Origin: Aurelia coerulea
Taxonomy: Eukaryota > Cnidaria > Scyphozoa > Semaeostomeae > Ulmaridae
Reading direction: 5' to 3'
DNA: 64,000 nt
NCBI GenBank assembly: GCA_039566865.1
Contig: CM076944.1
Location: 14,034,501-14,098,500 of the forward strand
The notes below the pieces were generated by a model. The model saw only the letters and a program-made list of their open reading frames with translations. It made no database searches and was not told the origin of the DNA. Of the stretch, positions 22,027 through 33,398 are shown piece after piece. Both the position numbers and the translations under genes were made by a program. The first letter of the stretch is position 1. Each line of letters opens with the position of its first letter.

Positions 22027-22813
22027 GGGGGTGTACCACTCGAAAACGTATTTCTTTTATTATAAGTGATAACTGCCCAGAAATGTGCATGCAGAGGTAA
22101 CATTCATTGCTGATTTTAGCTTCAGTGGTAATTTTTGGGTGTGGCATTCCGTTTCCATGGGAACTTGAAAACAATAGACACTGACCTTGCAATGTTGGGA
22201 ACTGCCCCATTTGAAGAAGAAACTTTTCATTTGGGCAAACTATCTGTCAAACTAATCAGCAGTAGATGGAGAATGGGGTAAACTCTTTAAAATTGTGATT
22301 TACACCCTAGTGTTGATTTTATAGAGAGAAAATGCAAAAAATGCAAACTCACAAAACAAATTTAAACTTTGCAGAGGTATTTATTTATCCATGGCCAAAA
22401 AAGGAGAAAATAGCAGAGATTATCCCATTCTACAGCTACTGAGAATCAAAATGAGGGGTAGCTTGTATCAATACACCTTAAATTGCCCAAATGGGGAGTG
22501 TCCCAAGAAGCACTATGAGACAAAAATCCAGTTTGTCAGGAATGCAAGTTTAAAGATAGTCATATCTATTGTATGGTGATAACATTAGTTGTGTAGCTGA
22601 AGTAGCGGGGGTTTGGGGGCGGCAGCCCCCTAAAAATGCGTTGCTATGGAGTTGCTAAGTAGCTTAACAGCGTACAAAGCAATGCTTTTTGCATGCAATT
22701 GCCGGTATTATCGTGCTGAAAAGGCACAGAACAAATACTGCATGCATTTTAGAACCCAACAAACGAACAAAATATTTCTCAATAAAAACTACTTTTTCGA
22801 GTGGTACACCCCC
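22027..22813. mobile_element. TTAA-target MITE, 787 bp, in a PLE 3' region
   Basis: TTAA at 22023-22026 and 22814-22817 flanks inverted termini GGGGGTGTACCACTCGAAAA and TTTTTCGAGTGGTACACCCC. The interior includes GGGTTTGGGGGCGGCAGCCC near 22610. No transposase. The termini differ from family T, so this is a separate TTAA family. Confidence 0.8.
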
Positions 22814-23008
22814 TTAAACTACCAAAAAGCTCAATGCACAGCTCTTAAATGGCAACATTTCTTAAGAATACGACGACAATGGTCTTTTGGGTATTGATTT
22901 TAGGCTGACTTATGTGTTTTTTTAGAACTTGTTTATGTATCATGTATTCAATTGTAAATTATATTTTATTTTAAAGTGTATGTATTGTGATGTAAATAAT
23001 TGTTTACT

Positions 23009-23100
23009 ATAAATACTTGGCTGCCCTGTAAATAGCTCACACTGACGAAGATTTCTATCGAAACGTTTGAGGCATTTAACAGTTGTGTTTTTATATTTAT
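23009..23100 (+). ncRNA. Hammerhead-ribozyme-like motif B in a PLE tail
   Basis: CTGACGA (23042-23048), stem GAT/ATC around a TTCT loop, GAAAC (23060-23064). Immediately before the core, ACA can pair with TGT near 23027-23029 as a stem I. Upstream TATAAATACTTGGCTG and downstream AACAGTTGTGTTTTTATA match motifs A and C. The candidate cleavage triplet is GCC rather than GTC here, so this copy may be inactive. Confidence 0.5.
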
Positions 23101-23133
23101 TTTCTGTTAACACATGTTGGTGGTTTAGTTTAA

Positions 23134-23169
<36 letters not shown>

Positions 23170-23197
23170 CATTATTATTATTATTATTATTATTAAT
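23134..23197. repeat. (ATT)n microsatellite shared by a PLE tail and a LINE tail
   Basis: About 63 bp of ATT. The plus-strand PLE tail enters from the left, and the 3' end of a minus-strand LINE abuts it on the right. Confidence 0.95.
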
Positions 23198-23199
23198 AT

Positions 23200-23708
23200 T
23201 TTTCTTATTTTCATCATTTTTATTACTGATATGTTTAAAGTAGGCAATAGGCATATATTCAATTGCTAAGAAATGAAACCTAATTGAAGCCTACTATCTA
23301 GGAAAGTAAAATTTGTTAAAAAAAGTAATAAAATACAGGATAGTTAGCTACAAATATACATAAATTTACAGATTGTTACAATGTTTCAAATATTTACAAT
23401 TTTTGTTCTCTAATTTTGTATTTACAGAGCAGCAGATTTAAATCAGCTCAAGAACCCAACCTGGACCACGAAAGGTCTACATAATCTACAATTGCATTCT
23501 TCTCCTTCCAGATTTTGATTTTTCTTTTAAAGCTGGAGAGGGCATCTGTCTGCTTTATCTCATTGGGAAGTGCCTGCCATAATGTACACCCGAGAAGAGA
23601 ACAATAACAGTAAATTAACATCAACATTAAAAGGATGCTGGTTGTTCTAATGAATCTGCCCTCAATCTGCAACGAATGAAACGAGTATCCTGGTGCTAGC
23701 AATGACAT
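23200..23708 (-). pseudogene. LINE ORF2 extreme C-terminus and 3' UTR
   Basis: The minus-strand frame (23708-23448) has the hallmark LWQALPNEIK followed by LSSFKRKIKIWK, the usual C-terminal motif of CR1/Jockey-group LINE proteins. About 250 bp of AT-rich 3' UTR follow, ending at the (ATT)n tract. The upstream part is missing, so it is 5'-truncated or broken by the TTAA element at 23793. Confidence 0.6.
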
Positions 23709-23792
23709 TAGAGTTTCTAAACTACAAAATGTTGATGAGAATTCAAATAAGACTAAAGGAAGAAGGGGAACCTGTCATCGATTCCATTTTAA

Positions 23793-24361
23793 CTCTATCT
23801 CACCTGGGCGTTTTGAAGCGGTCAAGACCTGAGGGGGGGGGGTGGATACCCCCCCTCCCTCTTTTTTTCGCTGTTGTAGTATCTACAATCTTTAGAATTG
23901 GTAAATATATATACTTTGATGCAAACAATCAAAATCACATGATTAAATCAAATTATCTCTATTGTTCTCTTTGCTATGAAAATAAGAAGATTTTAAGTTA
24001 TGATTATCATGATTGTTACCAACATGATTGAAACCATGAAATGAGGCTCTAAATTGAAATCCTTTGTTTCATATTGAGTTGGATATCATCAAATACATGT
24101 GTAAGTATAATTTTGTATATATTGGAGATTAAAATCTGCAACAATTAAAAAAAAGTATACAAATTTTGTTGACTACACAGTAAAACATTGGTTGCCATGG
24201 TTACGAGGCTATATTTAGCATCCTGAAACTTTTCATCATTCGATAGAGTATAGATATAGAGTCAAAGTAGCGGAGTCTTGGCATCCTGCATTGCATATTC
24301 TAGCATAGGCGAATAAAAGTTTGGTTGGGGGGGTCCACCCTCCCCCCCAGGTGAGATAGGG
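23793..24361. mobile_element. TTAA-target MITE, family T2 (copy f)
   Basis: TTAA at 23789-23792 and 24362-24365. Inverted termini are CTCTATCTCACCTGGG and CCAGGTGAGATAGGG. G-run/C-run hairpins lie near both ends (about 23831-23858 and 24326-24348). A reversed homologous copy is at 61231-61699. Contains GTTGCCATGGTTAC (24191-24204), an RFX X-box-like site. Confidence 0.8.
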
Positions 24362-24569
24362 TTAAAGCGGCATCGAAAGTTTCAGTGGAACCGTTTCACC
24401 TGCTTGTTTTGTTCAGGCACATTCTCGTTTCTCCTGAGAGTAGGCAAATCCAAGTAGCTAAATTTCTATCTGCAACTTCATGGAACTTGGCCTTTCCAAT
24501 CTTCGATTCTTGCTGGCTTTTTATAAAAAAAAGGCTGTTTCTGGCATGCTAAAAGGCGTCGTCCCTAAC

Positions 24570-24664
24570 ATTTTCCTTGCTGCACGCCCCCGGACCACAT
24601 CTTTACTCGCTTCGCTCGCACCTTGCCGCCCCCCCTCCAAACAGGACCCTGGCTACGCCACTGC
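24570..24664. mobile_element. Terminal fragment of a hAT-like element
   Basis: It ends in CCCTGGCTACGCCACTG, the reverse complement of the common hAT start CAGTGGCGTAGCCAGG. A GC-rich CGCTTCGCTCGC block precedes it. The other end is not found nearby. Confidence 0.5.
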
Positions 24665-24889
24665 CAGAGAACCACACAAACAAAGAGAAGTATGTATCAT
24701 TTGTGTGAAAGATGTAGCCAATACCTCTTTCAGTTTCTGGAGAAAGTATATGACACATTTGCACAATTTTGAAACTGAAAGAAATTGAAATTTTATCAAT
24801 CTTTCATGTTTTTGCCAATATTTTTACAGAACATTCTCTAGCAAATTTTTTAAAAGGAATTTGCAATTGTAAATAAGTTTGTTTATATA

Positions 24890-25773
24890 CCGGGTGCGCC
24901 AAAATAAACTATGCACTTTTGGCAGGCCACGATAAATCGTACACTGGACCGATTTTGAAGATATATCACTTAATCTTCAGCAGAAAGCCTGAATTAGATT
25001 CTACGATTTTTTGCAAATTTTTCCATTTTCAATTTTTAGAGCTACAGGCGAGTTTCTTAAAATTTTTGTTTTCGAAAACGCTGAAAACGATCAAAAAGCG
25101 TTGATCAAATTTTCTAAAGACTCATCATGAATGGAGAAAGAGAAAATGTTTTCAGCGTGATTTGGGGATTTGGAAATTGATCATTGTAAACTTCTGCACG
25201 AGTGTTATTTCAAAGATTGGCTTGTTGCGAAATTCTGTAGTAGTTTCAATAAACTGCCGCCCCAAAAGCCGTTACAAATCAAAAATGTAACAAAACTCCA
25301 TGCTTGCTGGCCCCATGACTCTTCCTCGCTTGTCTCTCAACCCCCTTGATACAGTAACACAGCCTGCAGCAAAGCATACATTCAATGACATTACAAAAGA
25401 AAAGAAATTTCTTTATATTCTTGAAAATATTATTACATTTCTCACAAGATAGTACAAACTCTCGTACAGCAGCTTACAATTAGTCGATTTCTAAATCCCA
25501 AATCACCACGAAAAAGTTTTCTCTTTGTCCATTCATGTCGATTCTTTAGAAAGCTTGATCGACGTTGTTTGATCGTTTTCAGTGTTTTCGAAAACACAAA
25601 TTTTAAGAAACTCGCTTGTAGCTCTAAACACTGAGAACAGAAAAATTTGCAAAAAATGCTAGAATCTAATTCAGGCCTTCTGCTAAAGATCAAGTCATAA
25701 ATCTTCAAAATCGGTCTTGTGTACTATTTATCGTGGCCTGCCAAACGTGCATAGTTTATTTTGGCGCACCCGG
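24890..25773. mobile_element. TA-type foldback MITE, family M2, full copy (884 bp)
   Basis: TA at 24888-24889 and 25774-25775. The termini CCGGGTGCGCCAAAATAAAC are inverted, and the arms extend about 320 bp (to about 25215 and from about 25440). They share GAATTAGATTCTA, GATCGTTTTC-type and AAATCCC words. The spacer of about 225 bp carries no gene. Both arms produce the same short frame, which is a by-product. A second copy is at 57119-58523. TIR start and TA duplication suggest Tc1/mariner descent. Confidence 0.85.
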
Positions 25774-25775
25774 TA

Positions 25776-26761
25776 TAACAAAGAGAACATCCAAACACCG
25801 CATTGCTTCTTTGGCTACACAACTTCGATTTCTATGGGTTATACTCAGATTAGTTTGTTTTTTGCGAATGCAATCTTTTAACCCTCGGCAAACCTTTTAT
25901 CATTAGAAAACTTTACAGAATGACGGTCTTTTTAATGAAAATATATTGTTACTTTTAATTCTGCCTTCTTTTCAATACAAATGAACTATAGTTTTGCTGA
26001 AATTGATCGGTGCAACACTGCAGATTTCTAAATTTATTTGCCACTAAAAAATGAGTAGAACTGTAAACAACACTGACGTAAGAAAAATTAAATTGTTTTC
26101 GTAGCAGGGCATTTTGGCGTCGTTGGAAGCGAACCTCTCAATGCAATCTTACGGAACGAACGTCAGACCAATCAGTGAATCATGAATCTATCCTTGTATC
26201 AGTTTCAAACCCAGGATATAATTTCTATTAACCACAATCCAATTTAGTGCACTTTCAAGAACAGGGGAATCAAAGTTCAATTTGACAATCAGAATTGTAG
26301 TCACTTTTGTCGTCTGCAGTTAGCAATGTAATACCATTGATAGCTGCCAGCTCATTGGCGCCAAGTTGTACAGCAATTGACTCTTTGACGTCACAATATT
26401 TGCGTCATGAATGCAAATTTGCGCTTGCATGATATATACGTTTCTATATATGTCTCTGTAGAAAATAAACAATATCACAGAAGAAATCAAAGGACCTTAG
26501 AAGTGACTCACGGGCTTAATGATTTTTATTGTGAAATTTTCCAAATTATTCCATGAGAATGCAAAGGAAGATCAGTGCAATTTTATTGCACCTTCCTCGA
26601 AATATGAGTAAATATGCTGTAATGTTACGTTACAGAATGCAGTCTGAGGAAGCAACCATAAAAAATTGGCGTGCAGGAAATGTTTAGTCTTTGCTTGAAG
26701 ATTTTTCAATGGAGAACAAACAATCTAATTAAACACACGAGCAATCAAATTAATCACAAAA
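25776..26761. other. No recognisable feature
   Basis: AT-rich unique-looking sequence with no supported frame, tandem array or inverted ends. Confidence 0.4.
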
Positions 26762-26763
26762 TA

Positions 26764-27185
26764 CACGTTTTTTTTATTATAAGAAACTTGGATCAGCACT
26801 TAGTACTAAAAGTTTCTTAATTTCGCATGAAAATTTCGGTGTTTTAGTAGTAAAAGTTTCTTAATTAGTTTCTTATTTTTTTGGGCCTAAAATTGCGGTA
26901 TTGTTCGAAGTTGAGCCTTCTTCTCGAGAAAGGGCTTCCATTTTGCATTGACATTGTCATCAAGAAGAAGCCATGCACATCAAGGCAAAAATTTACCAAT
27001 TTTGCAGTTAAAAGTCAAGAAAAGACGAAGGCACCTTTGTTAGAGAGACATAGAATAAGAGAGACATACAGATATAACGTTTTAGAGTTTCTTAACTGTT
27101 CTTGAGCGTAGTACTAGAGTTTCTTAAATTTTTGGTCATCGTAGTACTAGTTTCTTATAAACCAGTTTCTTATAAAAAAAACGTG
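26764..27185. mobile_element. TA-type miniature element, TTATAAGAAACT family
   Basis: TA at 26762-26763 and 27186-27187. Inverted ends are CACGTTTTTTTTATTATAAG and CTTATAAAAAAAACGTG. The word AGTTTCTTA recurs several times inside (near 26810, 26849, 27110), so the ends look iterated. A plus-strand frame through the interior (26881-27105) has no recognised domain. Confidence 0.65.
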
Positions 27186-27187
27186 TA

Positions 27188-28089
27188 ATCCGTTTTCAGC
27201 ATGATTAAACAGTGCTAGTGTTAATAAGAAACTCTTTTCAAGAATTCAACTAAGAACTAAACCAGTAAGAACCTCGACTGAGAACTTGGATACTGCTCAA
27301 GAAACTTGTTTATTTTGTCTGAGAAGGTAATTCGCATACTGGCGCTGTATTCTGGTAAAACTCACGAAATGCTTGGGAAGTTACCTATCAATGAATACAA
27401 CGAACATGTAAGAAGGATGCGGAGAAACTGCAAAAACCTTTGGTACCCATGATCTGCTAATTTCAACTGTTTACTGAAAGCTAAAAGAGACTTTCAGTAC
27501 TGGGTGGGAAAATTTATTGGTTTCTTGAAAACTCTTCGATTGTTGTTCTACTTGACTGATCAGCTGCCTAAAAGTTCTTAGAAAACTAACAATAATCTTG
27601 AAGAAATGCTAACAAAGAGCTTTTTGAAATAATTTTGATGGGAACGTCATTGAGCTAATTAATGCACTCAAAGAGTTCATTTTGTTGGAGAAATTTCCCT
27701 TAGCAACCAATCTCATTCTGTGAAATGATGCATCAACACAGGCGAGCAAGGTGGCTGCCATGACACATTATATTTTCCAATCTCGGCCTGTTCTCATCTG
27801 CAGTCCCTCTATTTTCCAGAAGTTTATTATTCACAATTTAGCGCAAACCTCAAGATCAATGTGCTTTGCACAAGACAACTTAGAGGTCTAGTCCGAACAA
27901 AACATTGAATTCAGACTATTGCTGAACAAATTAAAAGTCTAGGCCTACTTTTGAAGCAAAATCGGCTATGATTCAAGTAGAATGCACAGAAAGTTCAAAA
28001 ATGCAAGGCTTGAATTGAAAATTGATTTTAAGCAGCTACGAAAAAGTAAGTTGATAAACTTCTTGATCAAAGATGAGAGACGTACCTTT
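27188..28089. other. No recognisable feature
   Basis: No supported frame or repeat. It lies downstream (in minus orientation) of the candidate exon at 28090-28299, so any further exons of that gene could lie here, but none is evident by eye. Confidence 0.35.
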
Positions 28090-28299
28090 CTCTCGTTGAA
28101 TGCAGTTTTTCATCCAGCATTTTGAGCGCGCAGGCTCGCGACCACGATTCGTTCTTTCCGTAGAGTGGCCGCGCGTGCTCAAACCGCTGGAGCGTTTGAC
28201 CTTTGAGATGTCATATACCTCAGGAGGGCTTCCGCTGAACGACCAGCTTTGAACTCGCGTTGTTGCAAGGCTTGATGTGGACTTCATCACGTCCTTCAC
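28090..28299 (-). CDS. Candidate coding exon in a CpG-rich patch
   Basis: The minus-strand open frame, rich in Ser, Arg and Lys (RSSGLSTRGHSTERTNRG and similar), ends at CGAGAGAAAG followed by GTACGT, a good splice-donor context near 28087. An in-frame ATG lies near 28290. The patch 28118-28215 is markedly richer in C, G and CpG than its surroundings, as real first exons often are. No family was recognised, and no partner exon was found. It may be a genuine host exon, or chance in a CpG-rich repeat. Confidence 0.25.
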
Positions 28300-28439
28300 C
28301 CCATGACATAAAGGATTTTGTAAACAGGAAAATGCCCACCACCCCTATGACTTCACTACCGTGCGTCAAAAAGAGGTAAAGCACACATTTCTTTATCATT
28401 AAAATGCAGGACGCTTTTGTCCAGAAGGAAAGGGACCAT

Positions 28440-28548
28440 TCTATCTACCGGACCCTCTGGACCATTGGACCATTGGACCATTGGACCATTGGACCATTGG
28501 ACCATTGGACCATTGGACCATTGGACCACTGGACCATGCCGCAGACCC
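28440..28548. repeat. 8-bp minisatellite (GGACCATT)n
   Basis: About nine tandem copies of GGACCATT, flanked by CTACCGGACCCTCT and CATGCCGCAGACC. Unexpanded paralogues lie at 42525-42604 (reverse orientation) and, more diverged, at 38331-38420. All three frames stay open because the unit is not a multiple of three, giving a false 24-bp peptide repeat. Confidence 0.9.
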
Positions 28549-29083
28549 TTGACCGGAATTTTGCAGTGCACTGTTTCTCTTGCTGTACTTCTTTCATTTT
28601 TTCCGTGGGAGTCTTTTAAAGCCTCCGTGGGAGTCTTGTGTATTTTTTGCTCTTTCCAGATAAAAACTTTTTTTCTTGGAGGTAATTCGTTTTGCTCCCA
28701 CCTAGGAAATTTCCAACTTTTAAGGACAATTTCCGAGTTTTATTGAATTGCAGGAGGGGGAGTTGCCTGTGCACCCCCCTGAATGTCCAGCACAGTGTGC
28801 GAGCTTTGTGTACACTTGGAAATTAAACCAATTTATACACAGCTAAACAGTGTGGACATATTTGCTGGATCCATACTCATTGCAAAATAACTAGAATATT
28901 TCTTTGACTGCTTTTATTTTTCTGGCGAATATACTACCTTTGTGAAATTTATTTATTTTTGTGAGGGTGTTTCTCAAATAATGAAGTATTGTGATGGACA
29001 TCGACATAGATTTAAAAGTCACATCAATGTCACCTTTTCCATTTTCATTCATACAACATGCCACACTATACCTCGTTTTTTTA

Positions 29084-30103
29084 TAGGGTAGGGTGGGGTA
29101 ATGTGGGTCTAAAATGAGCAAAATCTCAAAATGGATAGCTGGTAAAACGAGATTAAAATGCAAAACATTTCAAAAGCTTCGTTTAATTGACATTCAGTGC
29201 TTCTTCTTTCTTGGGAAAAAATCTCACCTCTGACAAAGGCAGCTAAATATTTCTAAAAAATTCTCTTTTGGCAAATAAGATAGGCCCACTTTTTCCGACG
29301 AGCGGGAAAAGTGGGTCTATTTTCAAAACCTGTACAAAATCGGAATATGAAAGGCTAAATGATTAAAAAATTAATGGACTTACATTTTCCAACTATTCTC
29401 TATTCAATAAAATCACAATATTTGCCTTTTATCGCAAGTAATCCCGTTCCCGCGACGAAAATAAAACTACGGTCATTATGCTGTGATTCACCATCGTTGC
29501 GACTTGCTAGTCAGTGATCGAATTTGATAAAAACAGTCCAATAAAAATGTTTGCAGTATGTTTACTCCAATTTGCTTGTTACAAGACAGCAACTGCAGTG
29601 ATAGGGAGCCCTTTTTCACATTTTAGACAGAAAACAACGTGGCAAGATGAACAAAAGTGCGAAAATTTTAAGCAATTCAAGGCTTCGTTGAATTTGAATT
29701 ATGGCTGAATTCTCAGTAGGCCCACATTACCCCACCTGGTAAAAAAATAAAAATAAAATGAACAATCGCATCAATGACTTCGAAATAAACGTTATTTCAT
29801 TTGTAAAAGACCAAACTCTCACCTCATGGTCGTTAAATTGACCAGAAAAGCAAGACAACAGTGGCAGGAGAAAGTTTTCCTGGGTGGGCTCTGTTGCACG
29901 ATAGGCCGTTCAGTAAATATATTTTATAAAACGAATGGAGACACATCTAAGACGACTGTTTTATGTAAAAAGGCAGTTTATCAAGCAGACATTAAAAGAA
30001 AAATAGCCAACCTTTCTTGCATTTAACGCGGAAGGAAATTTCTAGCAAAAAGCTCAGTAGACCCACTTTACCCCCTAGACCCAAACTACCCCACCCTACC
30101 CTA
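29084..30103. mobile_element. Inverted-repeat element built on GTGGGTCTA words, copy 1
   Basis: The termini are TAGGGTAGGGTGGGGTAATG and, mirrored, CCCCACCCTACCCTA. GTGGGTCTA or GTGGGCCTA, in either orientation, recurs at about 29102, 29282, 29312, 29717 and 30058. A head-to-head partner at 30159-30968 makes arms about 800 bp long. No coding frame is credible; the matching frames at 29514-29708 (plus) and 30556-30750 (minus) are the same arm sequence. Class unknown. Confidence 0.7.
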
Positions 30104-30158
30104 TGTCGTAGACATCTCAAAGTTCTGAAAGACTGAAAGGCCCGCACACGCTTTATGG

Positions 30159-30968
30159 TAGGGTAGGGTGCGGTAATGTGGGTCTACGGGGTAAAGTGGG
30201 TCTACTGAGCTTTTCGCTAGAAATATCCTTCCTCGTTAAATGGAAGAAAGGCTGGCTATTTTGCTTTTAATGTCTACATAATAAACTACCTTTTTACATA
30301 AAACGTTCGTCTTAGATGTATCTCCATTCGTTTTATAAAATAACTTTACTGAACGGCCTACTGTGCAAGAATTTCAAAGCCCAGTAAAACTTTCTCCTGC
30401 CACTGTTGTTTTGCTTTTCTGGTCAATTTAATGACCATGAGGTAAGAGTTTGGTCTTTTACGAATAAAATAACGTTTGTTTCGAAGTCATTGACGCTATT
30501 TTTCTTTTTATTTTTATTTTTTTACCGGGTGGGGTAATGTGGGCCTACTGAGAATTCAGCCATAATTCAAATTCAACGAAGCCTTGAGCTGCTTAAAATT
30601 TTCGCACTTATATTCATCTTGCCACGTTGTTTTCCGTCTAAAATGTGAAAAAAGGTTTCCTATTACCGCAGTTGCTGTCTGGTAACCAGTAAATTGGAGT
30701 GAACATACTGCAAAAATCTTTTTTTGACCGTTATTATCAAATTCGATCACTAACTTGCAACTCGCAACGATGGTGGATCACAGCATAATGACCGTAGTTT
30801 TATTTTTCGTCGCGGGAACAGATTGCTTGCGATAAAAGGCAAAGACTGTGATTTTATTGAATAGAGAACATTTGGGAAATGTAAGTCCATTAATTTTTTC
30901 AATCATTTAGCCTTTCATATTCCGATTTAATACACGTTTTGAAAATAGACCCACTTTTCACTTTGCAT
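30159..30968. mobile_element. Inverted partner of the GTGGGTCTA element, truncated copy 2
   Basis: It starts TAGGGTAGGGTGCGGTAATG and runs as the reverse complement of 29303-30103, with modest divergence and small gaps. It ends near 30968, where the first roughly 200 bp of copy 1 have no counterpart. The 55-bp gap between copies is unrelated sequence. Confidence 0.7.
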
Positions 30969-30979
30969 AGCATAGTTGT

Positions 30980-31270
30980 CCGACGGGGATGTGCCGTTTT
31001 TAAGGGTATCGTTTTCATCAATTTTGTCTAGCACAGGGTATCAAAATGAGGCAAGTTTTCTAGAGCAGGTTGTGAAAACATGTCAAAGGGGAATATGCTG
31101 CTAGATCGGGTCGTTTTTCGGTCAAATTTCATGTTTTTGAGTATACTTGTCATCAATTTTTTCTAGAACAGGTTATCATTTTAAGCGAAAAATTCTGGAG
31201 CAGGGTAAAAAAAATTTTCGTGGGCACACCCCCGTACAAATTTAAGTCAAGTACCCCCCCCCCCCGGGGA
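30980..31270. mobile_element. Decayed relative of the 14345-14672 element
   Basis: The right end, GTCAAGTACCCC(n)GGGG, matches the terminus of the element in the RT gene. GACGGGGATGTGCCG near 30999 and GGGCACACCCCCGTAC near 31220 parallel its sub-terminal repeat. The core is a degenerate tandem of roughly 50-60 bp units with TTTTCTAGAGCAGG-like words. The left G-run end is missing. Confidence 0.55.
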
Positions 31271-32043
31271 TCAATCAAACTCACAAGGCCTGTTTTACCA
31301 TTTTCTGGTCCTAAAATATTCAAACGAAAGATACTTAATGCATGACTCAAGTAAGTATAGTAAAGTATTAGATCCGCAGGGACTTTTTCAACATTTGAAC
31401 TGGGGGGCAATTGCCCCCCGATCCCTACACTTTGCCCCCCCCCAGTGTCGAAATTTTGACCCTAGAAAAATTATCCCTTATTTCATTCAAGTAAGTGATT
31501 TTCAGAAAGTAAGCTATTGCCTCCAACACTGCGTACGATAACAGGACTGTTTACCACCAGAGACAGGATGTTTCAGCCAAAGTCAAGGATGTTTCTTCAA
31601 AAATGTTACTCACGTATAGGATAATGTCACAAAACTATCAAAAGTTTCCTTGTCACTAATGGCAAGCATGATATTGGGAGATCCATTCTAAGCCAAAGTA
31701 AAGGGTGTGGCCCTTTACTTTTTCCTTTTTCTGTAAAAATTTTCCTGGGGGCTTTGTCCCCAGACCCCCTTATTTCACCTAGCTTAAAATTTCTGGCCAC
31801 GGCGCTGCTCACGAGAATTCGATCAAATATGTCTAATATCAAGACCAAAAAGGAGTTCGGACCCCCGAACACTTTATGCATTCGGTGCGAATTAGTGCCA
31901 CCTCCTCCCACCCCCCCCCCCCCCGATCTGAAAAACGCTCCTACGGGCCTGTTTTTTTTAGCTTGCTTTTTCTAGCCAATCAGACTAACATATCCCCTTT
32001 TTAGGATTTTCCTCCCCACTTAAAACCCCTTAAAAAAGGCTCT

Positions 32044-32624
32044 GTAGATCCGAGCTGATTGATAGTAAGCTGAAATGTCGTCATTGATTTTATCCAATGA
32101 AACAGGTTTGGCTTGGGCTGAACTTAATTCGCTAGTCTCACAGCCAGATTGGTATTCCAGGCAGTTTTGGAATTTCCTTCCTGCAGGATTTAAGCTACAA
32201 CGGCCCATTCATGATTTCACTACCTTTGAAACTTTGAAATGGATGGAAAAGGATTTTTTCTGGCTGTATTCTCTGTGAGATTACTCACGAGTTACGTGTT
32301 TGCGTATTCTTTTCGATAGAACATTATGGAATTATTTCTTAATCCCTTTAGATATTCGTTACTATGCATGTGGATTACTTGTGGAGGAAAATTTTGTGTT
32401 GAAAACACATCGATGAATGTTCGTATGTTTTTAACGGATCGTATTCTTACACATTTTGAAACTCAGTGCTGGGTGTCGGCGGCGGTAATCGGACGGCTGT
32501 GGTAATCGGACACTTGCGAAAAACTCTTGAAAACCAAAAGAAAAATACGTTGCAAATGAAAATCCCCCAAAGAGGGTATTTATTGACACTAAAAGCTAAC
32601 TTTATCGATACCAAACATCCTTAA
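32044..32624. other. No gene; one short tandem word GGTAATCGGAC
   Basis: Mostly featureless. Near 32482-32511 GGTAATCGGAC occurs twice, 18-20 bp apart, resembling the iterated termini of the GTGGGTCTA and CGCCCATTATGG elements. No partner end was found. Confidence 0.35.
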
Positions 32625-32781
32625 CAGGGCCTCCGACGAGATCAGAAAAATGAGGGGGCCAAATGTTTACACATATATATCATTTTATCGCCTGCCCTTA
32701 TAAACAATTTCTGAAAGGCATAATTTGCAAAAAGTGAGGGGGGCCATGGCCCCCCCGGACCCCCCGTCATCGGAGGCCCTG
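32625..32781. mobile_element. 157-bp MITE with CAGGGCCTCCGACGA ends
   Basis: Inverted ends CAGGGCCTCCGACGA and TCATCGGAGGCCCTG enclose a G-rich/C-rich interior (CCATGGCCCCCCCGG near 32744). CAGGG-type termini suggest hAT. No clean 8-bp duplication is visible. Confidence 0.65.
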
Positions 32782-33398
32782 TTTAGCAACATCAGCAATC
32801 CAGAGGTTCACACTCCTCCACCTTCGGAGGTCCAGGCTTGAGCAAATCTATCGGAGTTAGAAAAGTAGTGCAAGGGACGCAAATGAGGGGGTGTGGAGGG
32901 GTGTGAAGCCCCCAAATAATGTCATAACTCGGTCCTAGTCTACGGAGCCCCATAGGGCACATGCTCATTGCCAGTTTTAATGTACATTTGACAGTTATCC
33001 TATAAATAGGAGCACGAAGAAATTGTTTGAAGAAACATCATTTACTTTGGCTCAGAAGGTATCCCTTACGGAGCCCCATAGGGGACATGCTCATTGCAAG
33101 TTTTAATAAATGTACATAACAACTTTTACTGTACATAACAAAAAAATTAGGCATGCTTAAAGCATGTCTTGGTGCTTATAACACCTTTTACTGCCTAAAG
33201 CAGTATATTTTATTGTTTATCCCAGCTTTTTGTGTCACATACAAAACTTTCAGATGCCTGAAGTGATTTTCATTGTCAATTACAATTCTCATTGTCGATT
33301 ACAAGTTTTACTGTTCGTTGCAAATTCTACTGTCGATTGCAAGTTTTACCGTCGATAACTGTTACAAAACGATCAAGGTTTCCTTGTCGCTAATGGTA

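Noticed and set aside
28404..28746. Plus and minus frames with repeated TIGPLDHW/MVQWSNGP peptides
   Set aside because: Direct consequence of the 8-bp GGACCATT array, which is open in every frame.
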